Origin: Streptacidiphilus jiangxiensis
Lineage (GTDB): Bacteria > Actinomycetota > Actinomycetes > Streptomycetales > Streptomycetaceae
DNA: 64,000 bases
Assembly: GCF_900109465.1 (NCBI RefSeq)
Contig: NZ_FOAZ01000003.1
Span: 62,001-126,000 of the forward strand
Direction: 5' to 3'
Below are positions 42,319-50,439 of the stretch, one piece after another; the first letter of the stretch is position 1; each line of letters begins with the position of its first letter. The translations under genes and the position numbers were made by a program. The notes beneath the pieces were generated by a model that saw only the letters and a list, made by a program, of their open reading frames with translations, did not search any database and had not been told where the DNA came from.

Positions 42319-43506
42319 TCAACTCAGCGCGGCGCGGGCGATGCCGAGGACGAAGCGGTTCGTGTCGGCGGTCTCGCTGGTGGGCGTGAACGCGTAGACC
42401 AGCACCCGCGCGCCGTCCCGCGTCACGAACGCGCCGTCGGTGTAGCCCGGTCGCGAGCCCGTCTTGCCCCAGAGCGTGACGCCGTTGATCGTCGCGCTCA
42501 TCAGGCCCATGCCGAAGCAGGCACGCCCGGGGTTGCCCAACTGGCACTGGCTGTGGCCCACGTACGCGACGTCAGGAACGGTGAACATGTCGTTCAACTC
42601 GACTCCCGGCAGCAGCCGCCCGTCGAGCAGGCCCTTCATCAGCGTGCTCAGGTCGCCCGCCGAGGAGATCATGCCGCCCTCGGCCCAGGGGTAGGGGCTC
42701 TGCCGGGTCACGTCCACGAGCTGCGTCGCGCCGCCGCCGGTCCCGACGGCCAGGTATCCGTGGAGCTTCGGCCCGCGGATGCCGTCGTCCGTGGCGGCGG
42801 GCACCTCGGTGGCGCCGAGCCGCAGCGGGCGGATGATGCGCCGCTCGACCTCGGAGGCGTAACTGTGGCCGGTGACCTGCTCGACGAGAGTGCCGAGGAG
42901 GTAGTCGTCGACCCCGTTGTACTGCTGCTCGGTGCCGGGCGCGAAGCTCATCTGCTCACCGTCGAGCGCGGCCTCGACCTGCGCGGGCGTGGGGTGCTCG
43001 AAGCGATGCGCGACGAAGCCGGCGTTGTCCGCCTCGTCGTCGCCGATGTCCACGGCCGGCAGACCGCTGGTGTGGTTGAGCAGCTCGGCGACGGTGATCG
43101 GCGGGAAGTCCGCCGGCAGGACGCCGGGCAGGTACTGCTGGACGGTCCCGTCGAGCGCGACCCGGTGCTCGGCGACCAGTTGCAGGGTGACGATCGCGGT
43201 GAAGATCTTCGTCACGCTGCCGATCCTGAACCGCGCGTCCGGCGCGGGCGCGGTCCCCTCCGCCACGTCACCGAGCCCGGACACCCCGCTCCAACTGCCG
43301 TCCGTACCACTGACCTCGACCACCGAGCCGGTGATGACGGGGTTCGGCAACCCACCGATCGCCGCCTGCAGCGCCACACCGTCCGGCTGCCCGAACCCCG
43401 GCGCGGCGCCCCCTCCGGCCGCCACGGCCGGCGTCACCGCGACCCCCACCACGACCGCCGACGCCACCGCAACCAACCCGGCCCGCACGGATCCGTTGAG
43501 CTTCAC
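42319..43506 (-). CDS. Secreted serine hydrolase (class C beta-lactamase/DD-peptidase fold)
   Basis: Secreted protein of 395 residues from the GTG at 43506; signal peptide AGLVAVASAVVVGVAVTPAVAA. The three penicillin-binding motifs are visible: SVTK in FRIGSVTKIFTAIV (nucleophile Ser), YNG in QQYNGVDDYLLGTLVEQ (Tyr-x-Asn variant) and KTG in LWGKTGSRPGYTDG. This is the family of D-alanyl-D-alanine carboxypeptidase R61 and esterase EstB. It probably acts on peptidoglycan peptides or esters outside the cell. An upstream in-frame start is possible but would add a non-signal leader. Confidence 0.9.
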   Translation of the reverse strand: MKLNGSVRAGLVAVASAVVVGVAVTPAVAAGGGAAPGFGQPDGVALQAAIGGLPNPVITGSVVEVSGTDGSWSGVSGLGDVAEGTAPAPDARFRIGSVTKIFTAIVTLQLVAEHRVALDGTVQQYLPGVLPADFPPITVAELLNHTSGLPAVDIGDDEADNAGFVAHRFEHPTPAQVEAALDGEQMSFAPGTEQQYNGVDDYLLGTLVEQVTGHSYASEVERRIIRPLRLGATEVPAATDDGIRGPKLHGYLAVGTGGGATQLVDVTRQSPYPWAEGGMISSAGDLSTLMKGLLDGRLLPGVELNDMFTVPDVAYVGHSQCQLGNPGRACFGMGLMSATINGVTLWGKTGSRPGYTDGAFVTRDGARVLVYAFTPTSETADTNRFVLGIARAALS

Positions 43507-43625
43507 CGCAACCCCTCCCGACTCCCTCGTACACGTCCCCTCCGGACACCCCTCAGCCTTCCGGAGCACATGACGCCCGTCGCTGTCGCCGGGACCCGTC
43601 TTCCCGGTGGCCCTGGCACCACCCC

Positions 43626-43949
43626 GTGGGGCGGATCGCCTCGGCGGCGGTCGAGGGGAAAGCGGACAGGTATCGGCACGCCGACGACGAGTTCGATCGC
43701 GCGATGCTCGAACTGGTCCTCAGCGCGATCGTCCTCGGGGAGCCGGCCACGGACCTGCGGGAGGCGCTCGTGGCACTCGGTCGCGCAACGCCCGGATCCC
43801 CGGAGGCTCCCGCCGGGGCGATCCTGCACAGCTCGCGCGGTCCCCGGACCCCTTCCAGGGCCGGGCACGAAGCAGCCCCCGACCGTTGTCGCTGGTCGGG
43901 GGCTGCTCTACGGCGGAGTCTGTGGGATTTGAACCCACGGTGGCGGTGA
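43626..43949 (+). CDS. Doubtful small ORF, possible gene remnant
   Basis: Open frame from a GTG with strong third-position G/C in its centre, giving DDEFDRAMLELVLSAIVLGE, which looks like a real helical peptide. However, the frame runs into the terminator and the 3' end of the tRNA-Ser gene on the other strand, and no ribosome binding site is clear. It is either a remnant of a displaced gene or a chance frame. No family is recognised. Confidence 0.3.
   Translation: MGRIASAAVEGKADRYRHADDEFDRAMLELVLSAIVLGEPATDLREALVALGRATPGSPEAPAGAILHSSRGPRTPSRAGHEAAPDRCRWSGAALRRSLWDLNPRWR
43871..43907 (-). terminator. Terminator of tRNA-Ser(TGA)
   Basis: Perfect 14-bp stem (arm AGCAGCCCCCGACC) with a 9-base loop, six bases past the tRNA 3' end. 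Confidence 0.85.
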
Positions 43950-44000
43950 AGCCACGACGGTTTTCAAGACCGTTCCCTTAGGCCGCTCGGGCAAGACTCC
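43914..44000 (-). tRNA. tRNA-Ser(TGA)
   Basis: Class II tRNA of 87 bases on the minus strand. Acceptor GGAGTCT with AGACTCC, anticodon arm ACGGT/ACCGT with loop CTTGAAA (anticodon TGA), long variable arm and T-arm GTGGG TTCAAAT CCCAC. Discriminator G; CCA is not encoded. Confidence 0.95.
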
Positions 44001-44079
44001 TGGTGTGAACGGGGTGATCGTATGCGATCACGGTCCACGCCAGGGATCTTCTCACGAGTCGGGCCGCAAGTGGTGGCGA

Positions 44080-45774
44080 TTACTGGTTGTCACCGGTTCG
44101 GGAGCCGAGGGTGAGGGTCGTCGTGTGGGTCTGCCCGTTGCGGGTGTAGGTGACGGAGACCTTGTCGCCCGGGTGGTGCGCCCAGATCTCGCTGACCAGG
44201 GTCGGACCGGAGTCGATGATGACGCCGTCGAGGGAGGTGATGATGTCGCCCGGCTTCAGACCGGCCTTGTCGGCGGGACCACCCGGAGTGACCGGCGGGG
44301 TGCCCTGGACGGCGCTGGTGTTGATCCGGGCGCCGTCGCCGGTGTAGGTGTCGTCGCGGAGGATGCCGATGATCGGGTAGACCGGGACCCCGGTCTTGAT
44401 CAGCTGCTGGGCCACCCACTTGGCCTGGTTGATCGGGATGGCGAAGCCGAGGCCGATGCTGCCGGACTGGCCGCCGCCGGAGGACTGGCCGGTGGACTGG
44501 ATCGCCGAGTCGATGCCGATGACCTGGCCCTCGCCGTTCATCAGCGGACCGCCGGAGTTGCCCGGGTTGATCGAGGCGTCCGTCTGCAGCGCGTTCATGT
44601 AGGACGTCTGCGCGCCCGTCTGGTCGCCGGAGGCGACCGGGCGGTTCTTGGCGCTGACGATGCCGGAGGTGACCGTGCCGGAGAGCCCGAAGGGCGCGCC
44701 GATGGCGATGGTGGTGTCGCCGACCTGGACCGCGTCCGAGTCGCCCAGCGGGAGCGGGACCAACTGCTCCTTCGGGGTGGAGTCCAGCTTGATCACCGCG
44801 ACGTCGTAGCCCTGGGCGCGGCCGACGACGGAGGCGCCGTAGCTCGAGCCGTCGGCGAACTTCACCGTGAGCTTGCCGCCGCCCAGCGAGGGGGCGACGA
44901 CGTGGTTGTTGGTGAGGATGTGACCCTGGGTGTCGAAGACGAAGCCCGTGCCGGTGCCCGACTCGGAGGAGCCGCTCGCCTCGATGGTGACGACGCTCGG
45001 CAGCGCCTTCTGCGCGATCGCGGCGATCGAACCCGGGGCGCGGCTGAGGGCCTTCGGGTCGGTGCTGCTGGAGACGGTGGTGCTGGCCTCGGTGCCGCCG
45101 GAGTTGCGGCTCTCCATCCAGGCACCGATGCCGCCGCCGAGGCCGCCCGCGAGGATCGCGGTCGCCGCGAGCACGGCGATGAAGGTGCCGCGACGGCTGC
45201 CCTTCTTGGGCTTCTCGTAGGGCACGCCCGCCCCGTACATGCCGTAGGGGCCGACACCGGCGTCGTACGGCGGCTGCCCGCCGAAAGCGCCGCCCGTGGC
45301 GGTGGGCGGCGTGGTGGGGGGCTGCGTCGGAGGAGCCGGCGGCAGCGGCGGCGCGCCGTACGGCTGGGCCGGAGCGGTGGGCTGCGCGGCGGGCGGTGCG
45401 GTCGGGTAGCCGGGAGCCGGCTGCGCGTGGGCGGCGGCCTGCGGCTGGTACGGCGGGACGGGCGGCTGCGGGAGCGGCTGCGTGGGCGCGCTGTCCTCGC
45501 TCGCCGCCGGTGCGGCGGCGGACGCGGCGGCGGACGCAGGCGGCTCCACGAACGCGGGGAGCTGCGCGGTGGCGGCAGGCTCGACCGACTCGGCCTCGAC
45601 CTCGGCCGCGGGCGCCGCAGGCGCCGGGTAACCGGCCAGGTCGGGGTCGGCCGGGGGCTCGACGGGGCTGCTCGCAGGCGCCTGATCCACCGGACGATCC
45701 GTGCTGTCCGCCGGAACCGCAGCGGGGGCGGGGGACTCCATCCCCTCGGGCGCGCCCTCGTGCTCGGTGCTCAC
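44080..45774 (-). CDS. HtrA/DegP-like trypsin-PDZ membrane protease
   Basis: Membrane-anchored S1C serine protease of 564 residues from a GTG seven bases after AAGGAGG. A Pro/Ala-rich cytoplasmic tail of about 200 residues precedes one membrane segment (GTFIAVLAATAILAGGLGGG). The protease domain follows with the triad His in HILTNNHVVAP, Asp in GYDVAVIKLDS and Ser in NPGNSGGPLMNG. A C-terminal PDZ domain (about 465-560) contains GGPADKAGLKPGDIITSLDG. It should degrade or refold damaged extracytoplasmic proteins. The long proline-rich tail is typical of actinobacterial HtrA proteins. Confidence 0.94.
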   Translation of the reverse strand: MSTEHEGAPEGMESPAPAAVPADSTDRPVDQAPASSPVEPPADPDLAGYPAPAAPAAEVEAESVEPAATAQLPAFVEPPASAAASAAAPAASEDSAPTQPLPQPPVPPYQPQAAAHAQPAPGYPTAPPAAQPTAPAQPYGAPPLPPAPPTQPPTTPPTATGGAFGGQPPYDAGVGPYGMYGAGVPYEKPKKGSRRGTFIAVLAATAILAGGLGGGIGAWMESRNSGGTEASTTVSSSTDPKALSRAPGSIAAIAQKALPSVVTIEASGSSESGTGTGFVFDTQGHILTNNHVVAPSLGGGKLTVKFADGSSYGASVVGRAQGYDVAVIKLDSTPKEQLVPLPLGDSDAVQVGDTTIAIGAPFGLSGTVTSGIVSAKNRPVASGDQTGAQTSYMNALQTDASINPGNSGGPLMNGEGQVIGIDSAIQSTGQSSGGGQSGSIGLGFAIPINQAKWVAQQLIKTGVPVYPIIGILRDDTYTGDGARINTSAVQGTPPVTPGGPADKAGLKPGDIITSLDGVIIDSGPTLVSEIWAHHPGDKVSVTYTRNGQTHTTTLTLGSRTGDNQ

Positions 45775-45942
45775 GAACGACCTCCTTGTTGAGGGACCAA
45801 CGTCCCTAGCATTCCGCACACGCTGTCGGGGCATCGTAAATCCCAGCCGTGCGCTGAGCACCGTCTCGTTGTCCGAACTGCGGCGATGCTCTTGGCCCCG
45901 CCGGCGGGACGGCTTACCATGCCCTCGAACACACGCATCATA

Positions 45943-46050
45943 TGCGCGGGAGCTTGGACCTTGATCCGGGCTGAGAGGGCAGCGAGCCGCAGACGCGGCA
46001 GGGCCGCCGACCGCCTGAACCTGACCGGGTAATGCCGGCGTAGGGAGCTC
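45943..46050 (+). promoter_or_regulatory. TPP (THI-box) riboswitch
   Basis: Contains the conserved core GGGCTGAGAGG and, 45 bases on, TGAACCTGACCGGGTAATGC followed by CGGCGTAGGGA, the sensor arms for pyrimidine and pyrophosphate of thiamine pyrophosphate. It lies directly upstream of a cytosine-permease-like gene, so that gene should be switched off when thiamine pyrophosphate is plentiful. Exact ends of the P1 stem are estimated. Confidence 0.93.
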
Positions 46051-46061
46051 TGTAGACGGCC

Positions 46062-47426
46062 ATGTCCGCGACCCTGCACGACGACGCCTCGAAGGCGTCC
46101 CACGAGGCGCGCCCCGAGGCGCCGCTCGTCCTCGACACCGCCCCGCCGCGCACCCTCGGGTTCCGCGACCAGGCGGCCTTCTGGGCCAACCTGGGCGTGA
46201 GCCTGATCGGGTTCTCCAGCGCGGCCACCGTGATGGTCAACGGCGAGGGCAAGAACCTGGCGCTGGCCGCCTCGATCACCGCCATCGTCGTCGGCACCGT
46301 GGTCGGCACGCTCATGCTCGCGCTCGCGGCGCTGATCGGCGCCCGGACCGGCGCTCCCGCCATGGCGGTGCTGCGCGGCCTGTTCGGCACCCGCCTCTCC
46401 TATGTACCGACGGTGCTGAACATCCTCCAGTGCATCGGCTGGGGCGTCTACGAGCTGATCGTGATCACCCAGGGCGCCCAGGCGCTCTACGGGGGCATCC
46501 CGCGCTGGGTCTACGTCGTCCTGGCCGGCCTGCTGACCACCACGATGACGATCTGGCCGCTCGGCTCGATCGCGGCGCTGCGCCGCTACGTGGCCGTCGC
46601 CGTCGGCGTCTCGATGCTCTACTTCACCGTCCAGCTGGCCCGGCACGGGGTGCAGAACCCCGGCGGCGGCAACTGGAACGGCTTCCTGCAGGCCACCGAC
46701 TACGTGGTCGCGGTCTCCATCTCCTTCGTGCCGCTGGCGGCCGACTACACGCGCCACTCGAAGAGCGGCAAGGGCTCCTTCTGGGGCACCTTCACCGGCT
46801 ACACCGTCGCGCAGGTGTGGTGCTACGTGGTCGGCGCGATCGCGCTGACGCAGGTCGGCGGCGACCCGAACAAGATCTTCTCGACCTTCACCGGCCTGAC
46901 CGCCGGCTGGATCTTCTTCCTGGTGCTGGTGCTGCGTGAGGCGGACCAGTCGTTCGCGAACGTCTACTCGACGGCCATGTCGATCCACAACCTCTTCCCG
47001 AAGGTGGACCGGCGCTGGCTGACGCTGGGCATCGGCGCGGTCGTCACGGCGTGCGCGCTCTCGATCGACGGCTTCACCAACACCTACTACGCCTTCCTCG
47101 GCCTGATCGGCGCGTTCTTCGTGCCGCTGCTGGCGGTGCTGGCGGTCGACTTCTTCCTCGGCCGCGGCCGCGACGGCTGGGACATGAGCGAGACGGCGCC
47201 GACGCGCTGGCTGATGCTGCTGCCGTGGGCACTGGGCTTCGTCCTCTACGAGCTGATCAACCCCGCGACGCTGCCGTACGCGTGGTGGACGGACTTCTGG
47301 GCGAACGCGCAGAAGTTCACCCACATCCACCCGACCTCGTGGACCTCGGCCTCGCTCTTCTCCTTCCTCATCGCGGGAGGGGTCACCCTGGCGCTCGCTC
47401 CGGCGCTGCGCCGCCGCGGCGCCTGA
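46062..47426 (+). CDS. cytX: NCS1 transporter, probably for the thiamine precursor HMP
   Basis: Integral membrane transporter of 454 residues with about 12 helices of the nucleobase:cation symporter-1 family (cytosine/purine/uracil/thiamine/allantoin). Family features: FWANLGVSLIGFSSAATVMV in TM1, AMAVLRGLFGTRLSYVPTVL in TM3, QCIGWGVYELIVITQGAQAL and the TM6-8 region VSISFVPLAADYTRHSKSGK. A TPP riboswitch upstream points to hydroxymethylpyrimidine uptake (the CytX role) rather than cytosine uptake. GGGAG in the riboswitch end is far from the ATG, so control is probably by transcription or by sequestering a nearer site. Confidence 0.9.
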   Translation: MSATLHDDASKASHEARPEAPLVLDTAPPRTLGFRDQAAFWANLGVSLIGFSSAATVMVNGEGKNLALAASITAIVVGTVVGTLMLALAALIGARTGAPAMAVLRGLFGTRLSYVPTVLNILQCIGWGVYELIVITQGAQALYGGIPRWVYVVLAGLLTTTMTIWPLGSIAALRRYVAVAVGVSMLYFTVQLARHGVQNPGGGNWNGFLQATDYVVAVSISFVPLAADYTRHSKSGKGSFWGTFTGYTVAQVWCYVVGAIALTQVGGDPNKIFSTFTGLTAGWIFFLVLVLREADQSFANVYSTAMSIHNLFPKVDRRWLTLGIGAVVTACALSIDGFTNTYYAFLGLIGAFFVPLLAVLAVDFFLGRGRDGWDMSETAPTRWLMLLPWALGFVLYELINPATLPYAWWTDFWANAQKFTHIHPTSWTSASLFSFLIAGGVTLALAPALRRRGA

Positions 47427-47531
47427 CCGGCGCGTGACCGGACCACGGCACCTGACCAGCGTCTGACCTGCGCGAAGGTCCGGGGGCAGCGCGTTCACCT
47501 CGCGTACACGCGCGCCGCCTAAGGTGGAGGC

Positions 47532-48365
47532 GTGCACAGCCAGCCCAGCCCCCGGACCCTCGTCCCCAACCGCGCGCAGACGACGGTCATCGCCCACCGC
47601 GGCGCCTCCGGCACCTTCGCCGAGCACACCCTCGCCGCCTACCAGCTGGCGTTGGAGCAGGGCGCGGACGGACTCGAGTGCGACGTGCGGCTCACCGCCG
47701 ACGGCCACCTGGTCTGCGTGCACGACCGCACCGTCAACCGGACGTCGAACGGGCGCGGGGTCGTCTCCACGCTGGAGCTGGCCCAGCTCTCCGAGCTCGA
47801 CTTCGGCGCCTGGAAGGCGAACGGCACCGACGCGCCGGAGGAGGCCGACTGGACCTCTCCCGAGCACACCCGCGTCCTGACGCTGGAGCGCCTGCTCGAA
47901 CTGCACGCCGACGCGGGCCGTCGGGTGGAGCTGGCCATCGAGACCAAGCACCCCACCCGCTACGCGGGTCTGGTGGAGAAGCGCCTGCTGGAGCTGCTGC
48001 ACCGGTTCGGCCTGGTGCCGAGCAAGGCTGACGGCCCGTCGCCGGTGCGGGTGATGAGCTTCTCGCAGCTCTCGCTCAAGCGGGTCCGGCAGATGGCGCC
48101 CGAGCTCCCGACGGTCTTCCTGATGGAGCGCGTCCTGCCGTGGCTGCGCGACGGCTCGCTCCCGCACGGCGCACGGATCGCCGGCCCCGGCATCGACCTG
48201 GTCCGCGCCAATCCCGGCTACGTCGCCGCGCTGCACCGGGCCGGGCACCGCGTCCACGTGTGGACGGTGGACGATCCGGAGGACGTCGAACTGTGCCTGC
48301 GCCTGGGCGTCGAGGCGATCATCACCAACCACCCGCGGCGGGTTCTCGACCAGCTCGGACGGTAG
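47532..48365 (+). CDS. Glycerophosphodiester phosphodiesterase
   Basis: Enzyme of 277 residues that hydrolyses glycerophosphodiesters to glycerol-3-phosphate and an alcohol. GDPD signatures: VIAHRGASGTFAEHTLAAYQ with both catalytic His partners across the barrel, GADGLECDVRLTADGHLVCV with the metal Glu/Asp, HDRTVNRTSNG, and the C-terminal HVWTVDDPEDVELCLRLGVE. No signal peptide is seen, so it is a cytosolic type. The GTG at 47532 is a reasonable start; a GGAGG lies six bases upstream. Confidence 0.93.
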   Translation: MHSQPSPRTLVPNRAQTTVIAHRGASGTFAEHTLAAYQLALEQGADGLECDVRLTADGHLVCVHDRTVNRTSNGRGVVSTLELAQLSELDFGAWKANGTDAPEEADWTSPEHTRVLTLERLLELHADAGRRVELAIETKHPTRYAGLVEKRLLELLHRFGLVPSKADGPSPVRVMSFSQLSLKRVRQMAPELPTVFLMERVLPWLRDGSLPHGARIAGPGIDLVRANPGYVAALHRAGHRVHVWTVDDPEDVELCLRLGVEAIITNHPRRVLDQLGR

Positions 48366-48639
48366 ACCGAGCCCCTGCCGAGTCATGGGGTTCATTCCGG
48401 CCGATGGCCCGATCCATTCGTCCGGAATGGCTGGAAATTCCTCTGGACCCTGGCCGGAAGCACATTTTCCGACCACGAGTGACCGCATAGCGTAACGGCG
48501 TAGTGACGCGCTGTGAAATGCGCTCCTTGCGCGCGCAGTGAGCCCCCGGAAAGCACGCAGGGTTGCCTTGTTTTCAGTTTTCGACTTGCCCGCACCGGGC
48601 ATTCACACCCTGGCGCAAGACGAAGGAGGAGGTCCGGGG
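48366..48639. other. Intergenic region with A+T-richer promoter island
   Basis: No gene is seen. The centre is clearly poorer in G+C (GGTTGCCTTGTTTTCAGTTT near 48567-48588) than the surrounding DNA, so it probably holds the promoter of the RsbW-like gene at 48640. Boxes cannot be assigned safely. Confidence 0.4.
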
Positions 48640-49131
48640 GTGGCCGTGGTGGTGGCGCATGATGTGCCGACTTCTTCGTCGACCATGGCAGTGCCTCATG
48701 GTCCGGAGAGTGTGCGTGCCGCGCGACGGAGGCTGCGCGAGGATCTCGGTGAACACCTGGTCCCCGAGCCCGTCATAGACGACGCGGTACTGATCCTGTC
48801 GGAACTGCTCAGCAATGCCTGTCGGCATGCGAGACCGCTGGAGCGGAAGCCGGCTCCGCAGGAGCACGAAGAAGTAGTGGTGGGTTGGGAGTTGCACAGC
48901 GACGGCCTGCTGACCGTCGAGGTGACGGACGGCGGCGGCCCGACGCGGCCGCGTCGCGGCAGTCCGTCCCTGACGGCGAAGGGCGGCCGCGGGCTGGGGA
49001 TCGTCGGTCAACTGGCCTCGGAGTGGGGCGTCCGCGACGACGCCCCGGGCGAGGTCACCGTATGGGCCGTCCTCCGCGTCCGTGCCCGCCACGCCCGCCG
49101 GGAGGAGCCCCCGGCCGCGGCAGCCAGTTAG
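48640..49131 (+). CDS. RsbW-like HATPase (anti-sigma kinase family), copy 1
   Basis: Protein of 163 residues from the GTG at 48640 (GGAGG upstream). It is a stand-alone GHKL ATPase domain: N-box ILSELLSNACRHARPL, G1 box VEVTDGGGPTRP and G2 box GGRGLGIVGQLASEWGV. Such proteins in streptomycetes act as anti-sigma factors or kinases of anti-anti-sigma factors in partner switching. The genome neighbourhood gives no target; the SigF/B pair at 10-12 kb is a candidate by function only. Confidence 0.85.
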   Translation: MAVVVAHDVPTSSSTMAVPHGPESVRAARRRLREDLGEHLVPEPVIDDAVLILSELLSNACRHARPLERKPAPQEHEEVVVGWELHSDGLLTVEVTDGGGPTRPRRGSPSLTAKGGRGLGIVGQLASEWGVRDDAPGEVTVWAVLRVRARHARREEPPAAAAS

Positions 49132-49143
49132 GCACCGCCGCCC

Positions 49144-49191
49144 AGTTGCACCGTCCAGGGGGGCGGCTGCGCCGCCTGGGAGGGTGCAACT
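49144..49191. repeat. Minimal intergenic repeat D / terminator
   Basis: AGTTGCACC (49144-49152) and GGTGCAACT (49183-49191) enclose GTCCAGG ... CCTGG. These same outer boxes flank repeat elements A and B, so this looks like the element without its central part. It follows the RsbW-like gene and can terminate it. Confidence 0.55.
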
Positions 49192-49242
49192 ACCTCTAGG
49201 CTCTCAGGGAGACACGTTCCGTTCCCCTCGGGAGTTCGCACC

Positions 49243-50217
49243 ATGGCCAAGAAGAAGGCCCCCCTCCGCTCCGCCGCGGCCGTGACCGACGGGCCGGTGC
49301 CCGTCGTCGGCGCGCGGGAAGCCTGTCCCTGCGGGTCGGGCCGTCGTTACAAGGCGTGCCACGGGCGGGAGGCGGCACACGCTGTCACGGAGCTGGTGCA
49401 GCGCCCGTTCGAGGGCCTGCCGGGCGAGGGCGACTGGGTCGCGCTCCGCGAGCTCGTGCCGGCCGCCACCGTCGCCCTGACGGTGAACCCGGAGACGCTC
49501 GCCACCGCAGCCGGTGACGTGCCGTCGGTGACGCTCGCGACCGTGCTGCCGATGGCCTGGCCGGCCATGCGCCGTCAGGACGGCAGCGTGCTGCTGGGCC
49601 TGCAGACGCAGACCTCCTCCGGCGACCTGAGCCGGGACCTCGCCGACGCGCTGGTCCAGGCGCTGGCCGCCGAGCCGGGCAACCCCGTGCCGCCGCGCCG
49701 CCCGGCGCCCGGTGGGCCGCGCCTGCAGGAACTGCTGGACCTGGACGCCGCGTTCGAGCCGGACGTGCGGTCCGGCTTCGAGTTCTGGCTGGAGGACCCG
49801 AGCACCGCGACCGGCGAGGTCGCCGCCTCGCTGGAGCAGGCCAACGCGGCGATCATCCCGACCGCCAAGCTGGAGTCGGTGCCGCAGGCCTACTGGTGCG
49901 CCGCGCCGGACCGCAACCACCTGCGCTGGGTGATGCCGCACGCCGAGGAGGCGCTGCTCGACGCGCTCGCGCGGCTCGCCGCGGCCGGCGAGGCCTCGCT
50001 CGGCGAGGGCACCAAGCTGGTCGGCTCGTTCCGTGCGCACGGCCTGGTCGTGCCGGTCTGGGACCTGCCGCAGAGCGTCACCGCCGCGGACGTCGAGAAG
50101 CCGGCCGCGGAGTTCGCCGAGCGCCTGGCCGCCGCGCTCGCGGTGACCGAGCCGCTGACGCCGGAGCAGCGCAAGGCGCGGGCCTCGCTCACCAGCCGCC
50201 AGGTGACGCTCAGCTGA
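49243..50217 (+). CDS. DUF5926 protein with SEC-C motif
   Basis: Cytosolic protein of 324 residues. After a basic start (MAKKKAPLRS) it has the SEC-C zinc motif ACPCGSGRRYKACHG at residues 28-42, as found at the C-terminus of SecA. The rest matches the actinobacterial DUF5926 pattern (LPMAWPAMRRQDGSVLLGLQ, QAYWCAAPDRNHLRWVMPHA, WDLPQSVTAADVEKPAAEFA). The SEC-C motif suggests contact with ribosomes or nucleic acid, but no function is known. It is a single-gene unit in a conserved streptomycete order beside the primase-like gene. Confidence 0.88.
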   Translation: MAKKKAPLRSAAAVTDGPVPVVGAREACPCGSGRRYKACHGREAAHAVTELVQRPFEGLPGEGDWVALRELVPAATVALTVNPETLATAAGDVPSVTLATVLPMAWPAMRRQDGSVLLGLQTQTSSGDLSRDLADALVQALAAEPGNPVPPRRPAPGGPRLQELLDLDAAFEPDVRSGFEFWLEDPSTATGEVAASLEQANAAIIPTAKLESVPQAYWCAAPDRNHLRWVMPHAEEALLDALARLAAAGEASLGEGTKLVGSFRAHGLVVPVWDLPQSVTAADVEKPAAEFAERLAAALAVTEPLTPEQRKARASLTSRQVTLS

Positions 50218-50322
50218 ATTGGTCTCACTTTCGGCAGTCGACACACCACCAGGTCAAGTGATCTGCATCACATTCACCCGGTGGAGTCGATAATTCCGCA
50301 CAAATCGACGGCCTCAGGGAAT

Positions 50323-50350
50323 TTGCTTGCGGGCCAGAGTTTGTTACGGT
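50323..50350 (+). promoter_or_regulatory. Promoter of a candidate small RNA
   Basis: TTGCTT (50323-50328), a 16-base spacer and TACGGT (50345-50350), followed seven bases later by the terminator hairpin at 50358. The surrounding 60 bases are A+T-richer than average. Confidence 0.5.
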
Positions 50351-50356
50351 TTGAAC

Positions 50357-50402
50357 AGCCCGGTCGCTGGTGCATCCCCCGTCGCCAGCGGCCGGGCCTT
50401 TT
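50357..50402 (+). ncRNA. Candidate ~50-base RNA that is mostly a terminator
   Basis: GCCCGGTCGCTGG pairs with CCAGCGGCCGGGC (13 bp with one G-U) around a 14-base loop and is followed by TTTTCCTTTT, a strong intrinsic terminator. With the promoter just upstream the transcript would be about 45-55 bases. Alternatively the hairpin simply ends the DUF5926 transcript (stop at 50217), but the promoter-like boxes directly before it are suggestive. Confidence 0.4.
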
Positions 50403-50439
50403 CCTTTTCCTGATACACGTGCTCGGGGCGCTCAGCCGC

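Noticed and set aside
45771-48602. 943-residue minus-strand frame over the riboswitch, transporter and phosphodiesterase
   Set aside because: It crosses three clearly supported plus-strand features and has a low-complexity His/Asp/Arg-rich translation.
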